A stretch of DNA of 6,525 bases from Desulfobacterales bacterium (GTDB taxonomy: Bacteria; Desulfobacterota; Desulfobacteria; Desulfobacterales; C00003060), in NCBI GenBank assembly GCA_030668505.1, contig DAOUTV010000105.1, forward strand, positions 1-6,525, given 5' to 3'. This document shows positions 1 through 5,554 of the stretch, in pieces. The position numbers and the translations under genes are program-made. Under the pieces are notes generated by a model. It did not search any database. It was given only the letters and a program-made list of their open reading frames with translations, and was not told the origin of the DNA. Every line of letters starts with the position of its first letter. The stretch's first letter is position 1.

Positions 1-1
1 A

Positions 2-472
2 TTTAAGGATGTTTCCTCGCTTGAGATAGTAGAAAATGTAACCACAGGTCTCCAAGACAAACTGAAGGAGAACAGGATAGAGCTTGTTGTGGCGGAGGAC
101 CTTCCGCATATCTACTGTGATGGAGAGAGAATCTATCAGGTTTTTGAGAACTTAATTGTTAATGCCCTCAAGTATATGGGAGATACTGAGAACCCAAAAA
201 TCGAGATCGGATACGACGATAAAGGAGCGTTCCATCAGTTCTATGTTAGAGATAATGGTATAGGGATTGATGCGAAATATCATGGAAAAGTATTCGAGAT
301 GTTCCACCGTTTAAGGGAAGTAGAAGATGAAAAAGGAACCGGCTTAGGGCTTGCAATCGTTGACAGGATTGTGACCAACCACGGGGGAAGGGTCTGGGTA
401 GAGTCTGAAAAGGGAAGGGGTGCGGTCTTCTATTTTACCTTGCCAAAGGCTGACCCTATTAGACTCCCTTGA
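2..472 (+). CDS. Sensor histidine kinase, C-terminal ATPase domain (5' end outside window)
   Basis: The frame is open from the first bases of the window and gives 156 residues before TGA. It holds a complete HATPase_c domain, which binds ATP and phosphorylates the conserved histidine of a two-component kinase. Visible in order are the N box (FENLIVNALKY, about visible residues 48-58), the G1 box (DNGIGID, 84-90), an F box (VFEMFHRL) and the G2 box (GTGLGLAIV, from about 112). The closing GGRVWVESEKGRGAVFYFTLP-type strand is typical of phytochrome-like and PAS/GAF-linked kinases. The H box and sensor domains lie upstream, so signal and partner are unknown. A GTG at 89 could be mistaken for a start, but coding similarity continues upstream of it. 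There is no cognate response regulator immediately downstream. Family assignment is firm; the specific kinase is not identifiable. Confidence 0.93.
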   Translation, partial: FKDVSSLEIVENVTTGLQDKLKENRIELVVAEDLPHIYCDGERIYQVFENLIVNALKYMGDTENPKIEIGYDDKGAFHQFYVRDNGIGIDAKYHGKVFEMFHRLREVEDEKGTGLGLAIVDRIVTNHGGRVWVESEKGRGAVFYFTLPKADPIRLP

Positions 473-563
473 GATTAATGACAAACTCTGTATCCTGTAA
501 AGGGTCATTTGTGTTGTCCTTAATGTATGTAAAACTCTTCACAGAAGTGGCATGAAATTTCAT
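459..563 (-). CDS. Possible 34-aa ORF or C-terminal gene remnant
   Basis: On the minus strand a frame starting at ATG (561-563) encodes 34 residues, MKFHATSVKSFTYIKDNTND followed by PLQDTEFVINLKGV, and ends at TAA (459-461). It overlaps the last 14 bases of the converging kinase gene. The frame stays open upstream to a TAG at 594-596. The composition is protein-like, with alternating hydrophobic and polar residues suggesting a C-terminal beta strand, but I recognise no family and see no clear ribosome binding site. It may be the tail of a degraded gene convergent with the kinase, or chance. Confidence 0.2.
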   Translation of the reverse strand: MKFHATSVKSFTYIKDNTNDPLQDTEFVINLKGV

Positions 564-680
564 AACCGTAGTGGTTTGGTCCCCTTTGCCCTGCTATGCA
601 GTTGAGTTAACTGCTTAGAATGTAAAGTGATATTCCTAACATAAAATGTTGCATGATTCTTGCTGTTAAATTTAATGAAT

Positions 681-823
681 TCGTAAAAAGTCGTCACTCC
701 GGTGAAAACCGGAGTCCAGAGCCTTTTTAACTATCTGAATAGACTGGATTCCGGCTTTCGCGACTCGACTGAGCTCGCCGAAGTCCGGAATGACAGAAAG
801 AGGTGTTTTTCGACTTTTTACGA
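681..823. repeat. MITE-like element with perfect 13-bp terminal inverted repeats
   Basis: The ends TCGTAAAAAGTCG (681-693) and CGACTTTTTACGA (811-823) are exact reverse complements. Inside are two further dyads. ACTCCGGT and ACCGGAGT (696-703 and 708-715) form an 8-bp stem closed by a GAAA loop. ATTCCGG and CCGGAAT (748-754 and 785-791) form a longer hairpin whose loop holds an ACTCGACTGAGCTCG segment. The core resembles the widespread ATTCCGG-type dispersed intergenic repeats of proteobacteria. It has no coding capacity; a minus-strand frame through it is an artefact of the repeat. It sits between the kinase fragment and the 474-aa gene, 47 bp upstream of that gene's start, so it may affect its transcription. 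I see no obvious target-site duplication. Confidence 0.8.
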
Positions 824-856
824 GACTGTCAATATTACATGAATCCTGAAAAGTAT

Positions 857-870
857 GAGGGAAACAGAAC
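857..870 (+). promoter_or_regulatory. Ribosome binding site deciding a TTG start
   Basis: GAGGG at 857-861 lies 9 nt before TTG at 871. An in-frame TGA at 856-858 rules out any earlier start. The ATG at 855 is in another frame that closes after eleven codons. The site therefore supports the TTG start of the 474-aa gene. Confidence 0.6.
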
Positions 871-2295
871 TTGGCAATAAAAATAGATAAAGTGCTCCTG
901 GAAAAGGCCTGTAAAAATATCATCGAGGCCATCTTGTTTTGCCTGCCCAGCTCTTATAAGGGAACCGTTTACCGAATAGGTCGTCCTCCTGAGATAATCG
1001 CAAGGCGGATTACCTCTGGCGTCATCGATGAGGAAAGAAAGACCATTTCCTGGGGGCTCCCTAAAGGGACTGATTATAACCCTCCCGGAAAACCCTGGAT
1101 CGAATACAGGGATGAACCGGGCCGTCCCTTAGAAGCCATGGCTTGGTGTGTGGAGAAGCAGAAGAGTTGGACGGCGGAGGATCCCAGAGGTGACAGTCGA
1201 AGTGTCAGACTTCAGGTAGAAGGTGTATGGGAAGATTCCCACCACATGGAACCCGTTTTAGTCCGGAAAAAGGATTTATTCTTCGGAAATGAGCCAAGCC
1301 TACATTACCCTGGAACGTACAAAGGCGAAATACTATGGCAGAATAACGAATACGTGGTGGTGGCTGTTATAAAGATTCATTTTCGTCCTCATACCATCAA
1401 GATAGGCAGCCCAGAGACCCGGATTGTAAAGAGACTATCCAGTGCCCTCGGCACGGAGCTCCTTTCCTATCAGTTGCGCGAGCAGTCCGTTGAAGCGATG
1501 CGACAAGTGGCACAAGACAAGCTAAATTCCTGTAATACACTTGCACACACGCTGCGGAATGTCATTGCTAAATCTGGTTTTATTTTCTTGCTCATTAAAC
1601 AGGAACTGGGGTTCCTAAGAAATCAATGGGAAGGAATTTTGCTAGAGAAGTCGGATAAAAAGCGTATGAAGCAAGAAGCAGTGCATGCGTTAAATGAAGC
1701 CTTGAAGGGCATGGGCCAAGGATTTGATGATCAGAAAAAAGAGCTAATGGAGGCTCAGAACCGATTTTTGGAAATCTCGCTACCTCCTGAGCGGGGTGAA
1801 AAGTGGGTCCGTATACAGATAGAAGAGAGGTGGAATGAACTGCTTGCCGAAAGACACCTGGACGAGGAGCGGGCAAAGGGAATCCGCCGTGGTATTGATC
1901 AACTGAAAAGATCTCTTTATCTCGGACAAGATCCGGATATTCTTGCAGGCTATGACAAGATGCTCGAAAGTTTAAAGAAGGAGTGGACCGACCTCATTTA
2001 CACAGACACAGACGGACTAGATTTACAATTTCTTGACAGGGTAATCCGCATTCTCAAAGACCCTTGCCTCAACCTTCCCTATCAGACGAAATCGAGAGAT
2101 AGTCTTATGAAGCTCAAAATGCTTGCCGAGGCACTGAGTCAACTAGAACACAACACCAATGAGGTTTTGCGACAAGTTATTAACGGCCCTGATAAAGGGA
2201 AGACTTCCAATGCTTTGAATAACACAGGGATCCATTCGACATGGCCGATGTTGACCGAATTCACCCTTAGCGATGAACACTGGCCCCACTCTTAA
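871..2295 (+). CDS. Histidine-kinase-like protein with H box but no ATPase domain (474 aa)
   Basis: I do not recognise a named family. The N-terminal 200 or so residues look like a globular sensor-type domain with alternating strands (about 110-175), ending in ALGTELLSYQLREQ, the kind of helix that links GAF/PAS domains to a kinase dimerisation domain. Residues about 205-300 are long helices containing LAHTLRNVIAKSGF, an H-box-like motif with His226 as candidate phosphoacceptor (compare S-H-E-L-R-x-P). Residues 300-440 are charged and helix-rich. No N, G1, F or G2 box follows, so there is no ATP-binding domain. The last 35 residues (from about 440) are low in predicted order, and an inverted-repeat element lies 35 bp past the stop, so the 3' end may be a truncation. 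The start is TTG with a good ribosome binding site. A response-regulator stub lies 590 bp downstream on the same strand. It could be a Spo0B- or ChpT-like phosphotransferase, or a kinase that lost its catalytic half. Confidence 0.7.
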   Translation: MAIKIDKVLLEKACKNIIEAILFCLPSSYKGTVYRIGRPPEIIARRITSGVIDEERKTISWGLPKGTDYNPPGKPWIEYRDEPGRPLEAMAWCVEKQKSWTAEDPRGDSRSVRLQVEGVWEDSHHMEPVLVRKKDLFFGNEPSLHYPGTYKGEILWQNNEYVVVAVIKIHFRPHTIKIGSPETRIVKRLSSALGTELLSYQLREQSVEAMRQVAQDKLNSCNTLAHTLRNVIAKSGFIFLLIKQELGFLRNQWEGILLEKSDKKRMKQEAVHALNEALKGMGQGFDDQKKELMEAQNRFLEISLPPERGEKWVRIQIEERWNELLAERHLDEERAKGIRRGIDQLKRSLYLGQDPDILAGYDKMLESLKKEWTDLIYTDTDGLDLQFLDRVIRILKDPCLNLPYQTKSRDSLMKLKMLAEALSQLEHNTNEVLRQVINGPDKGKTSNALNNTGIHSTWPMLTEFTLSDEHWPHS

Positions 2296-2330
2296 GAGCT
2301 TGAGAGTCCAAAGTTCTCGGAAACACGCCT

Positions 2331-2487
2331 TAAAGTCCCCCTTTCATAAAGGGGGACCCGCCTGCCAACGCCTGGTTCACAACGGAACTACAGTGCCGGC
2401 ACAAACGGCAATGGCGGGCAGGTTTAGGGGGATTTCAGGAAGTTGCCCAAAAATTTCCCCTACCCCCCCTTAGGAAAGGGGGGAATT
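2331..2487. repeat. C/G-tract inverted-repeat element (REP/MITE-like)
   Basis: The left end forms a perfect 10-bp hairpin, GTCCCCCTTT (2335-2344) and AAAGGGGGAC (2348-2357). The right end forms CCCCCCTT (2464-2471) and AAGGGGGG (2476-2483) with an AGGA loop. The outer ends, TAAAGTCCCCCTTT and the reverse complement of AAAGGGGGGAATTA, match at 11 of 14 positions. The interior adds CCTGCC/GGCAGG and a GGGGGATTT / AAATTTCCCC pair. This is the build of dispersed CCCCCTTT / AAAGGGGG repeats common in Desulfobacterota and Nitrospirota intergenic DNA (recalled, not searched). It could also act as a bidirectional terminator for the 474-aa gene that ends 35 bp before it. It has no coding potential. 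Confidence 0.7.
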
Positions 2488-2884
2488 AGCTGTCAATAAT
2501 TTCAGGTGATTATGCAAACTTTAGACTGACCAGTTAAGAGACATATAGAGAATAAGAAATTAACCCTACAGTTTGAAACGAAGAAGTATCCATAATCCCT
2601 CTCACGGTTCCCCCTGAATTTCCGGTCTCGCCCCTAAAAACCTCATCCAGTCTGTCGGTTGACCCGTATTTTTGCCCAGAACTTGACAAGATTTGTGATA
2701 TGTTATACAAATCTTTGATAAAATGGCCTGGTGGGCGGGTGTATCTGTTGGCAGGAGATCTGTACCTGGATTAGCTCATAATAACAGGGGTTCTTATCAT
2801 TGGAAGGACCGCTTTCTGTATCATACATCTGACAGGCACAGCCGAACGTAATTATACGTCTCGGAATTTGTACAATATTAGGCA
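2488..2884. other. Intergenic stretch without a supported gene
   Basis: No reading frame here looks like a real protein. A minus-strand frame ending at 2602 contains a short protein-like run (TDWMRFLGARPEIQGEP) and a plus-strand frame from 2722 gives 42 residues, MAWWAGVSVG and onward, but neither has a ribosome binding site or a family I recognise. The stretch carries a promoter-like site with a palindrome at 2683-2715 and what would be the leader to the response-regulator stub. Confidence 0.5.
2683..2715 (+). promoter_or_regulatory. Sigma-70-like promoter overlapped by a 9-bp palindrome
   Basis: A perfect -35 TTGACA (2683-2688) is followed after 15 bp by TATACA (2704-2709), a slightly short but workable spacing. 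Overlying it is the dyad AAGATTTGT (2688-2696), N10, ACAAATCTT (2707-2715), with perfect arms whose centres are about two helical turns apart. This is the geometry expected of an operator bound by a dimeric repressor that would block the -10 region. It points toward the response-regulator stub and the ATPase gene. Promoter and operator roles are inferred from sequence only. Confidence 0.5.
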
Positions 2885-2953
2885 ATGTCTGAAAAGCTAA
2901 GGATACTGGTTGTTGATGATGAAAAGTGGAGACCGATTCTAAATGACAAATGA
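2885..2953 (+). pseudogene. Response regulator, receiver-domain N-terminal stub (22 aa)
   Basis: ATG at 2885 begins MSEKLRILVVDDEKW followed by RPILNDK and TGA. The first fifteen residues are the classic start of a CheY-like receiver domain: strand 1 (RILVV) and the acidic DDE pair that helps bind magnesium at the phosphorylation site. The usual receiver is about 120 residues and would continue through the phosphoacceptor aspartate near residue 55. Here similarity ends after W15 and no continuation appears in other frames downstream, where promoter-like sequence and the ATPase gene begin. It is most likely a gene truncated by a rearrangement. It may once have been the partner of the kinase-like gene at 871-2295. 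Confidence 0.6.
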
Positions 2954-2990
2954 AGACCCCAAGCCTTGCACTCGTTACCAATTCTCTCCC

Positions 2991-3019
2991 TTGACAAATA
3001 GGTAAACATATGTCACTAT
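2991..3019 (+). promoter_or_regulatory. Possible promoter of the ATPase gene
   Basis: A perfect TTGACA (2991-2996) is followed after 17 bp by CACTAT (3014-3019), which matches only three of six -10 positions. A more AT-rich -10 candidate exists among the AATAATAAT bases at 3029-3036 but is poorly spaced. Transcription from here would place the inverted repeat at 3019-3062 at or near the 5' end of the message. Confidence 0.35.
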
Positions 3020-3062
3020 TACCCTAAATAATAATACTTTGTATGTAATAATTTAGGGGTAA
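3019..3062 (+). promoter_or_regulatory. Inverted repeat carrying the ATPase ribosome binding site
   Basis: Left arm TTACCCTAAAT (3019-3029) pairs with right arm ATTTAGGGGTAA (3051-3062), 11 pairs with one bulged G. An inner ATAC/GTAT stem closes a TTT loop (3034-3044). The right arm contains AGGGG (3055-3059), the only plausible Shine-Dalgarno, 11 nt before the ATG at 3071. As RNA, folding would hide the ribosome binding site; as DNA, the 44-bp dyad could be an operator. Either way it suggests control of the ATPase gene. Confidence 0.55.
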
Positions 3063-3070
3063 ATTGTATC

Positions 3071-4423
3071 ATGAAAGGACAGCGAGTGGCATTTACACGA
3101 AAAATCGAATCGGAATTACTGAGTTGGAAAAACAGCGCAAACAGAAAACCGATTGTTTTGCGGGGGGCCAGGCAGGTCGGAAAAACATTTGTTGTCAACC
3201 GATTCGCCGAGAATTTCGACCATTTTATCGAGATCAACCTTGAAAGACCGAAAGAACGCGATCTTTTTTCCGGTTTCAATACCGGTCAGGAACTTGTTGA
3301 GCGAATTTTGCTTTATAAAGGCCAAAAAATAGACACAAAGAGAGCCCTTTTATTTATTGATGAAATTCAACACTCAGCAGAAGCTGTCCAATCGCTCAGA
3401 TACCTTTATGAGGATCTAAAGGATTTGCACGTTATTGCCGCCGGTTCACTTCTGGAAGTTTTTTCAAAAAAAGAGGGTTTTTCTTTTCCTGTCGGCAGGG
3501 TCAAGAATCTTTTTATGTATCCTGTATCTTTTATGGAATATCTTGAAGCACAAAACCCGCCTCTTGCTGAAAAACTGTTGCAACAGGATGTATTGGAAGA
3601 ATCATCCCTTCACGATGTCCTGCTTGACGCGTTTAACACCTATGCATTCGTCGGCGGTATGCCGGAAGCCCTTTCCGTTTATGAGGAAACGGGATCTTAT
3701 TCAGCAGTGAGGGAGATCTATGACGCCATTTTCATGGGATACATTGAAGATGTGGAGAAGTATTCAAATTTGGCGAAAGCAAAATATTTAGCCCACACCA
3801 TAGACCGGGCACCCTTATATGCCGGTGAACGGATTACATATGAAAAGTTCGGAGAGTCTTCATTCCGGTCAAGAGAAATGAAAGAGGCATTTGATGTGCT
3901 TGAACGCGCCTTGATCGTGTATCGGGCAAGACCTTCCGTATCAACCCACATACCGGTTATTGAAAAACTGCGCAAGGCTCCGAAGCTTTTTTTTCTTGAT
4001 GTCGGGCTGGTGAATTACCGGATTGGATTCAAGGAATTTTTCAGCAGGCACTCCCTGGACAATGTCTATCAGGGAAGAATATCGGAACAGGTCGCGGCCC
4101 AGGAAATCGTTGCCCGGGCCTTCCGGCCACCGTCACTTCGGTTCTGGATACGGGAAAAAGGGTCTGCTGAAACGGATTTTCTTTATCCCTTTAAAGACCT
4201 GATTATCCCGATCGAAGTGAAAAGCGGGAAGACCGGCAAACTGAAATCTTTAAATCAGTTCATGGAAAACAGTCAGCATCCATATGCCATTCGTGTCTAT
4301 TCCGGCAAAACCCGAATCGACCGGATACAGCTTCCATCAGGAAAACAGTACCACCTCTGTTCGATTCCGTATTACCTGTTATCAAGACTTGATGACGTCA
4401 TCGAACGGTTTGTGCTGCCATGA
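3071..4423 (+). CDS. AAA_14 / DUF4143 family ATPase
   Basis: A 450-residue P-loop ATPase of the widespread AAA_14 plus DUF4143 type. The N-terminal ATPase domain shows Walker A GARQVGKT (residues 32-39), Walker B ALLFIDEIQ (92-100) and a sensor strand AAGSLLEV (123-130), then the family motif YPVSFMEYL (150-158). The middle helical part includes FVGGMPEA (193-200). The C-terminal DUF4143 region has KAPKLFFLDVGL (302-313) and SEQVAAQEI (338-346), then ETDFL (367-371) and PIEVKSGK (380-387). These E, D and E-x-K residues match the layout of a PD-(D/E)XK nuclease-like fold. Length and start agree with the family, which normally opens with a short basic helix before the P loop. The cellular role of this family is unsettled; it spreads by horizontal transfer and is often a lone gene. 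It has its own leader dyad, and a transposase remnant abuts the 3' end. Confidence 0.95.
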   Translation: MKGQRVAFTRKIESELLSWKNSANRKPIVLRGARQVGKTFVVNRFAENFDHFIEINLERPKERDLFSGFNTGQELVERILLYKGQKIDTKRALLFIDEIQHSAEAVQSLRYLYEDLKDLHVIAAGSLLEVFSKKEGFSFPVGRVKNLFMYPVSFMEYLEAQNPPLAEKLLQQDVLEESSLHDVLLDAFNTYAFVGGMPEALSVYEETGSYSAVREIYDAIFMGYIEDVEKYSNLAKAKYLAHTIDRAPLYAGERITYEKFGESSFRSREMKEAFDVLERALIVYRARPSVSTHIPVIEKLRKAPKLFFLDVGLVNYRIGFKEFFSRHSLDNVYQGRISEQVAAQEIVARAFRPPSLRFWIREKGSAETDFLYPFKDLIIPIEVKSGKTGKLKSLNQFMENSQHPYAIRVYSGKTRIDRIQLPSGKQYHLCSIPYYLLSRLDDVIERFVLP

Positions 4424-4439
4424 AATCCCAGGCATTTAC

Positions 4440-4676
4440 ATGGGCTATTCCGTACGAGGCTCGGTAAATGAGCCGCGGAACATAGCGATTTATCTTGCGC
4501 GACGCTTAAGGGGAGACAGCCTGGATGCAATCGCCAAAGCTTTTAATATAAGGGCGTACAGTACTGTCAGCAGTGTGGTCAACCGGACCCAAATTCTATT
4601 ATCCAAGGGTCGGAAACTGAGAAAATCCTGTGAGCAGATAAGTCGTAATCTGACTAAGGGTCAAGCAAAGATTTGA
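4440..4676 (+). pseudogene. REP-associated tyrosine transposase remnant, C-terminal DnaA-like domain
   Basis: From ATG at 4440 a 78-residue frame reads MGYSVRGSVNEPRNIAIYLA, continues RRLRGDSLDAIAKAF, and then AYSTVSSVVNR, ending at TGA (4674-4676). The NEPRNIAIYL...G-L--I---F----YSTVS pattern is the helix-turn-helix related to DnaA domain IV found at the C terminus of many REP-associated (TnpA_REP/RAYT) transposases. The Y1/HUH catalytic domain, normally about 150-200 residues upstream, is absent, since that DNA is the intact ATPase gene. The fragment begins just past the ATPase stop, so a rearrangement or ATPase insertion cut it here. The frame is open further upstream inside the ATPase gene, but that part is an overlap, not similarity. 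A free-standing DNA-binding peptide is possible but there is no clear ribosome binding site. Confidence 0.78.
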
Positions 4677-4679
4677 CCC
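4658..4679 (+). repeat. REP-like hairpin at the transposase 3' end
   Basis: GGGTCAA (4658-4664) and TTGACCC (4673-4679) are perfect 7-bp arms with an 8-nt loop. The stop codon of the transposase remnant lies in the right arm. Hairpins of GGGTCAA type are the sort of sequence recognised by REP-associated transposases and typically flank their genes, so this is probably the downstream end of the original element. It lacks a T tract and is unlikely to be a strong terminator. Confidence 0.6.
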
Positions 4680-4894
4680 CAAGCTTTGACAGGAGCAGTC
4701 ATCACATATTTGTCAAATCAGGAGTTGAGGAGCTTATCAACCTTCAGCTCTTTGGCATAAACGTCTGGTGGGCGATTATAGAACATAAGGCAAGTTGTGT
4801 TGCCCAAAAGCCCTTCCAGCTATCTGCTATATAGTGGGTATGTCAAGGACCGAGCGTGGCAGATTGAGAGTTGGTAGCCCACGGTGGTATGGGC
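4680..4894. other. Intergenic stretch, no gene supported
   Basis: A plus-strand frame from about 4658 to 4830 is open (containing VEELINLQLFGINVWWAII) but has no start signal or family I recognise. TTTGACA (4685-4691) and TGTCAAA (4711-4717) form a perfect 7-bp inverted repeat with a 19-nt spacer. AGCCCA (4876-4881) and TGGGCT (4890-4895) form a stem directly after the stop codon of the minus-strand small gene; it lacks a T tract and is at best a weak terminator. Confidence 0.4.
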
Positions 4895-5068
4895 TTATTC
4901 TGCGTCCCCTTTCAGTCCCTCGACGTTTTCCACGGCTGGCCCCGGATTGTCAGCGTCATCGACCTGATTCTTGTTGCCCTGCCGCCGCGCCATCTTTTCC
5001 TGAGCCTTTCGTTTGCGTTTGCTCTCCCTCTGCCACTTCTTGAAGCTATGTGGACTGCGCTTTGCCAT
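4895..5068 (-). CDS. Small, highly basic conserved-type protein (57 aa)
   Basis: ATG at 5068 (minus strand) is preceded by AAGGAGAG four bases or so upstream, a strong site that decides this start over a longer frame opening at 5140. The protein begins MAKRSPHSFKKWQRESKRKR and continues KAQEKMARRQGNKNQ, then turns acidic (VDDADNPGPAVENVEG). Residues 5-30 are about half Lys/Arg and would form one charged helix; the rest is probably disordered. It resembles short K/R-rich hypothetical proteins of Desulfobacterota that open with MA-(K/R)-x-P-x-(S/T)-F-x-K-R/W-x-R-E (recalled pattern, not searched). RNA or ribosome binding is plausible from composition and from the cold-shock gene next door, but that is inference. 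It lies beyond the cold-shock terminator, so it has its own promoter or depends on read-through. The region is more GC-rich than its flanks. Confidence 0.78.
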   Translation of the reverse strand: MAKRSPHSFKKWQRESKRKRKAQEKMARRQGNKNQVDDADNPGPAVENVEGLKGDAE

Positions 5069-5161
5069 AACTCTCCTTTCTCCATCCGCTGCGGGAGCGG
5101 TTACCACGCCGCCGGCTGTCACGGTGAGCGGACTTTGCATTCGATCTACAATTCACCCACT

Positions 5162-5206
5162 GATCAAAACAAGAAAGGGCACTCCATCTGAATCGATGGA
5201 ATGCCC
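5162..5206 (-). terminator. Rho-independent terminator of the cold-shock gene
   Basis: Read on the minus strand, GGGCATTCCAT (5206-5196) pairs with ATGGAGTGCCC (5187-5177) across one A-C mismatch with an 8-nt loop. TTTCTTGTTTT follows directly (down to about 5166). It starts 23 bp after the TAG of the cold-shock gene and has the right orientation. Confidence 0.85.
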
Positions 5207-5228
5207 TGTTTCGGAGTCGAATACCAAC

Positions 5229-5429
5229 CTAAACCACAGTTACGTTCGCTGCAGCAGGACCTTTTTGGCCCTGCTCAATGTCAAAGGTTACACTATCACC
5301 TTCATTGAGAGATTTGAAACCGGTTGAATTGATCGCTGAATGATGAACGAATACATCCGGGCCATCTTCCTGCTCAATGAAGCCAAAGCCTTTGCTATCA
5401 TTAAACCACTTCACAATTCCATTGGCCAT
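5229..5429 (-). CDS. Cold-shock domain protein (CspA family)
   Basis: A 66-residue single-domain cold-shock protein, the normal length for the family. These proteins bind single-stranded RNA and DNA on an OB-fold barrel and melt RNA secondary structure, aiding translation and antitermination, either after a temperature drop or constitutively. The sequence opens MANGIVKWFNDSKGFGFIEQ. RNP1 is KGFGFI (residues 13-18) and RNP2 is VFVHH (26-30); Trp8, Phe9, Phe15, Phe17, Phe27 and His29 form the usual nucleic-acid-binding face. The ending GPAAANVTVV is typical. The start is set by AGGAGG (5437-5442) seven bases upstream; a longer frame starting at 5459 would put the ribosome binding site inside the gene. 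It is monocistronic, with promoter, long leader and terminator all visible. Whether it is truly cold-inducible cannot be told. Confidence 0.97.
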   Translation of the reverse strand: MANGIVKWFNDSKGFGFIEQEDGPDVFVHHSAINSTGFKSLNEGDSVTFDIEQGQKGPAAANVTVV

Positions 5430-5548
5430 CGTGACACCTCCTTTCAAAAAAATTCTCATAGTCCCAAACTTGAGGTTGCCACTCTTGACAAATGGATCTT
5501 CCCTCAGAACGAAACCGGGCCGCCAATAAAGACGGCCCTTTATTGATT
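5430..5548 (-). promoter_or_regulatory. Cold-shock gene 5' leader with two alternative hairpins
   Basis: From the predicted start near 5548 to the ATG the leader is about 119 nt, long for a 66-codon gene and in the style of cspA messages. Its first 32 nt hold two overlapping dyads: CAATAAAG (5545-5538) with CTTTATTG (5531-5524), 8 A/U-rich pairs, and GGGCCG (5538-5533) with CGGCCC (5522-5517), 6 G/C pairs. They share bases and cannot both form fully. Further down comes GAAAGGAGGTGTC with the Shine-Dalgarno. On the plus strand the GC hairpin is followed by TTTATTGATTAA and could instead be a terminator for transcription entering from the left. Confidence 0.5.
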
Positions 5549-5554
5549 AATCTA

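Noticed and set aside
672..932. 86-aa minus-strand frame
   Set aside because: It runs through the inverted-repeat element and the start of the 474-aa gene; no ribosome binding site and no family.
2602..2690. Minus-strand run containing TDWMRFLGARPEIQGEP
   Set aside because: Looks protein-like over 25 residues but has no start, no ribosome binding site and no recognised family; kept only as a remark.
2722..2850. 42-aa plus-strand frame beginning MAWWAGVSVG
   Set aside because: Just downstream of a promoter-like site, but no Shine-Dalgarno and unusual composition; no support as a leader peptide.
5013..5327. Plus-strand frames across the cold-shock and small basic genes
   Set aside because: Opposite-strand shadows of two well-supported minus-strand genes.
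5429..5459. Longer start for the cold-shock protein (adds MRIFLKGGVT)
   Set aside because: The extra codons encode the ribosome binding site itself; the family starts at MANGIVKWF.
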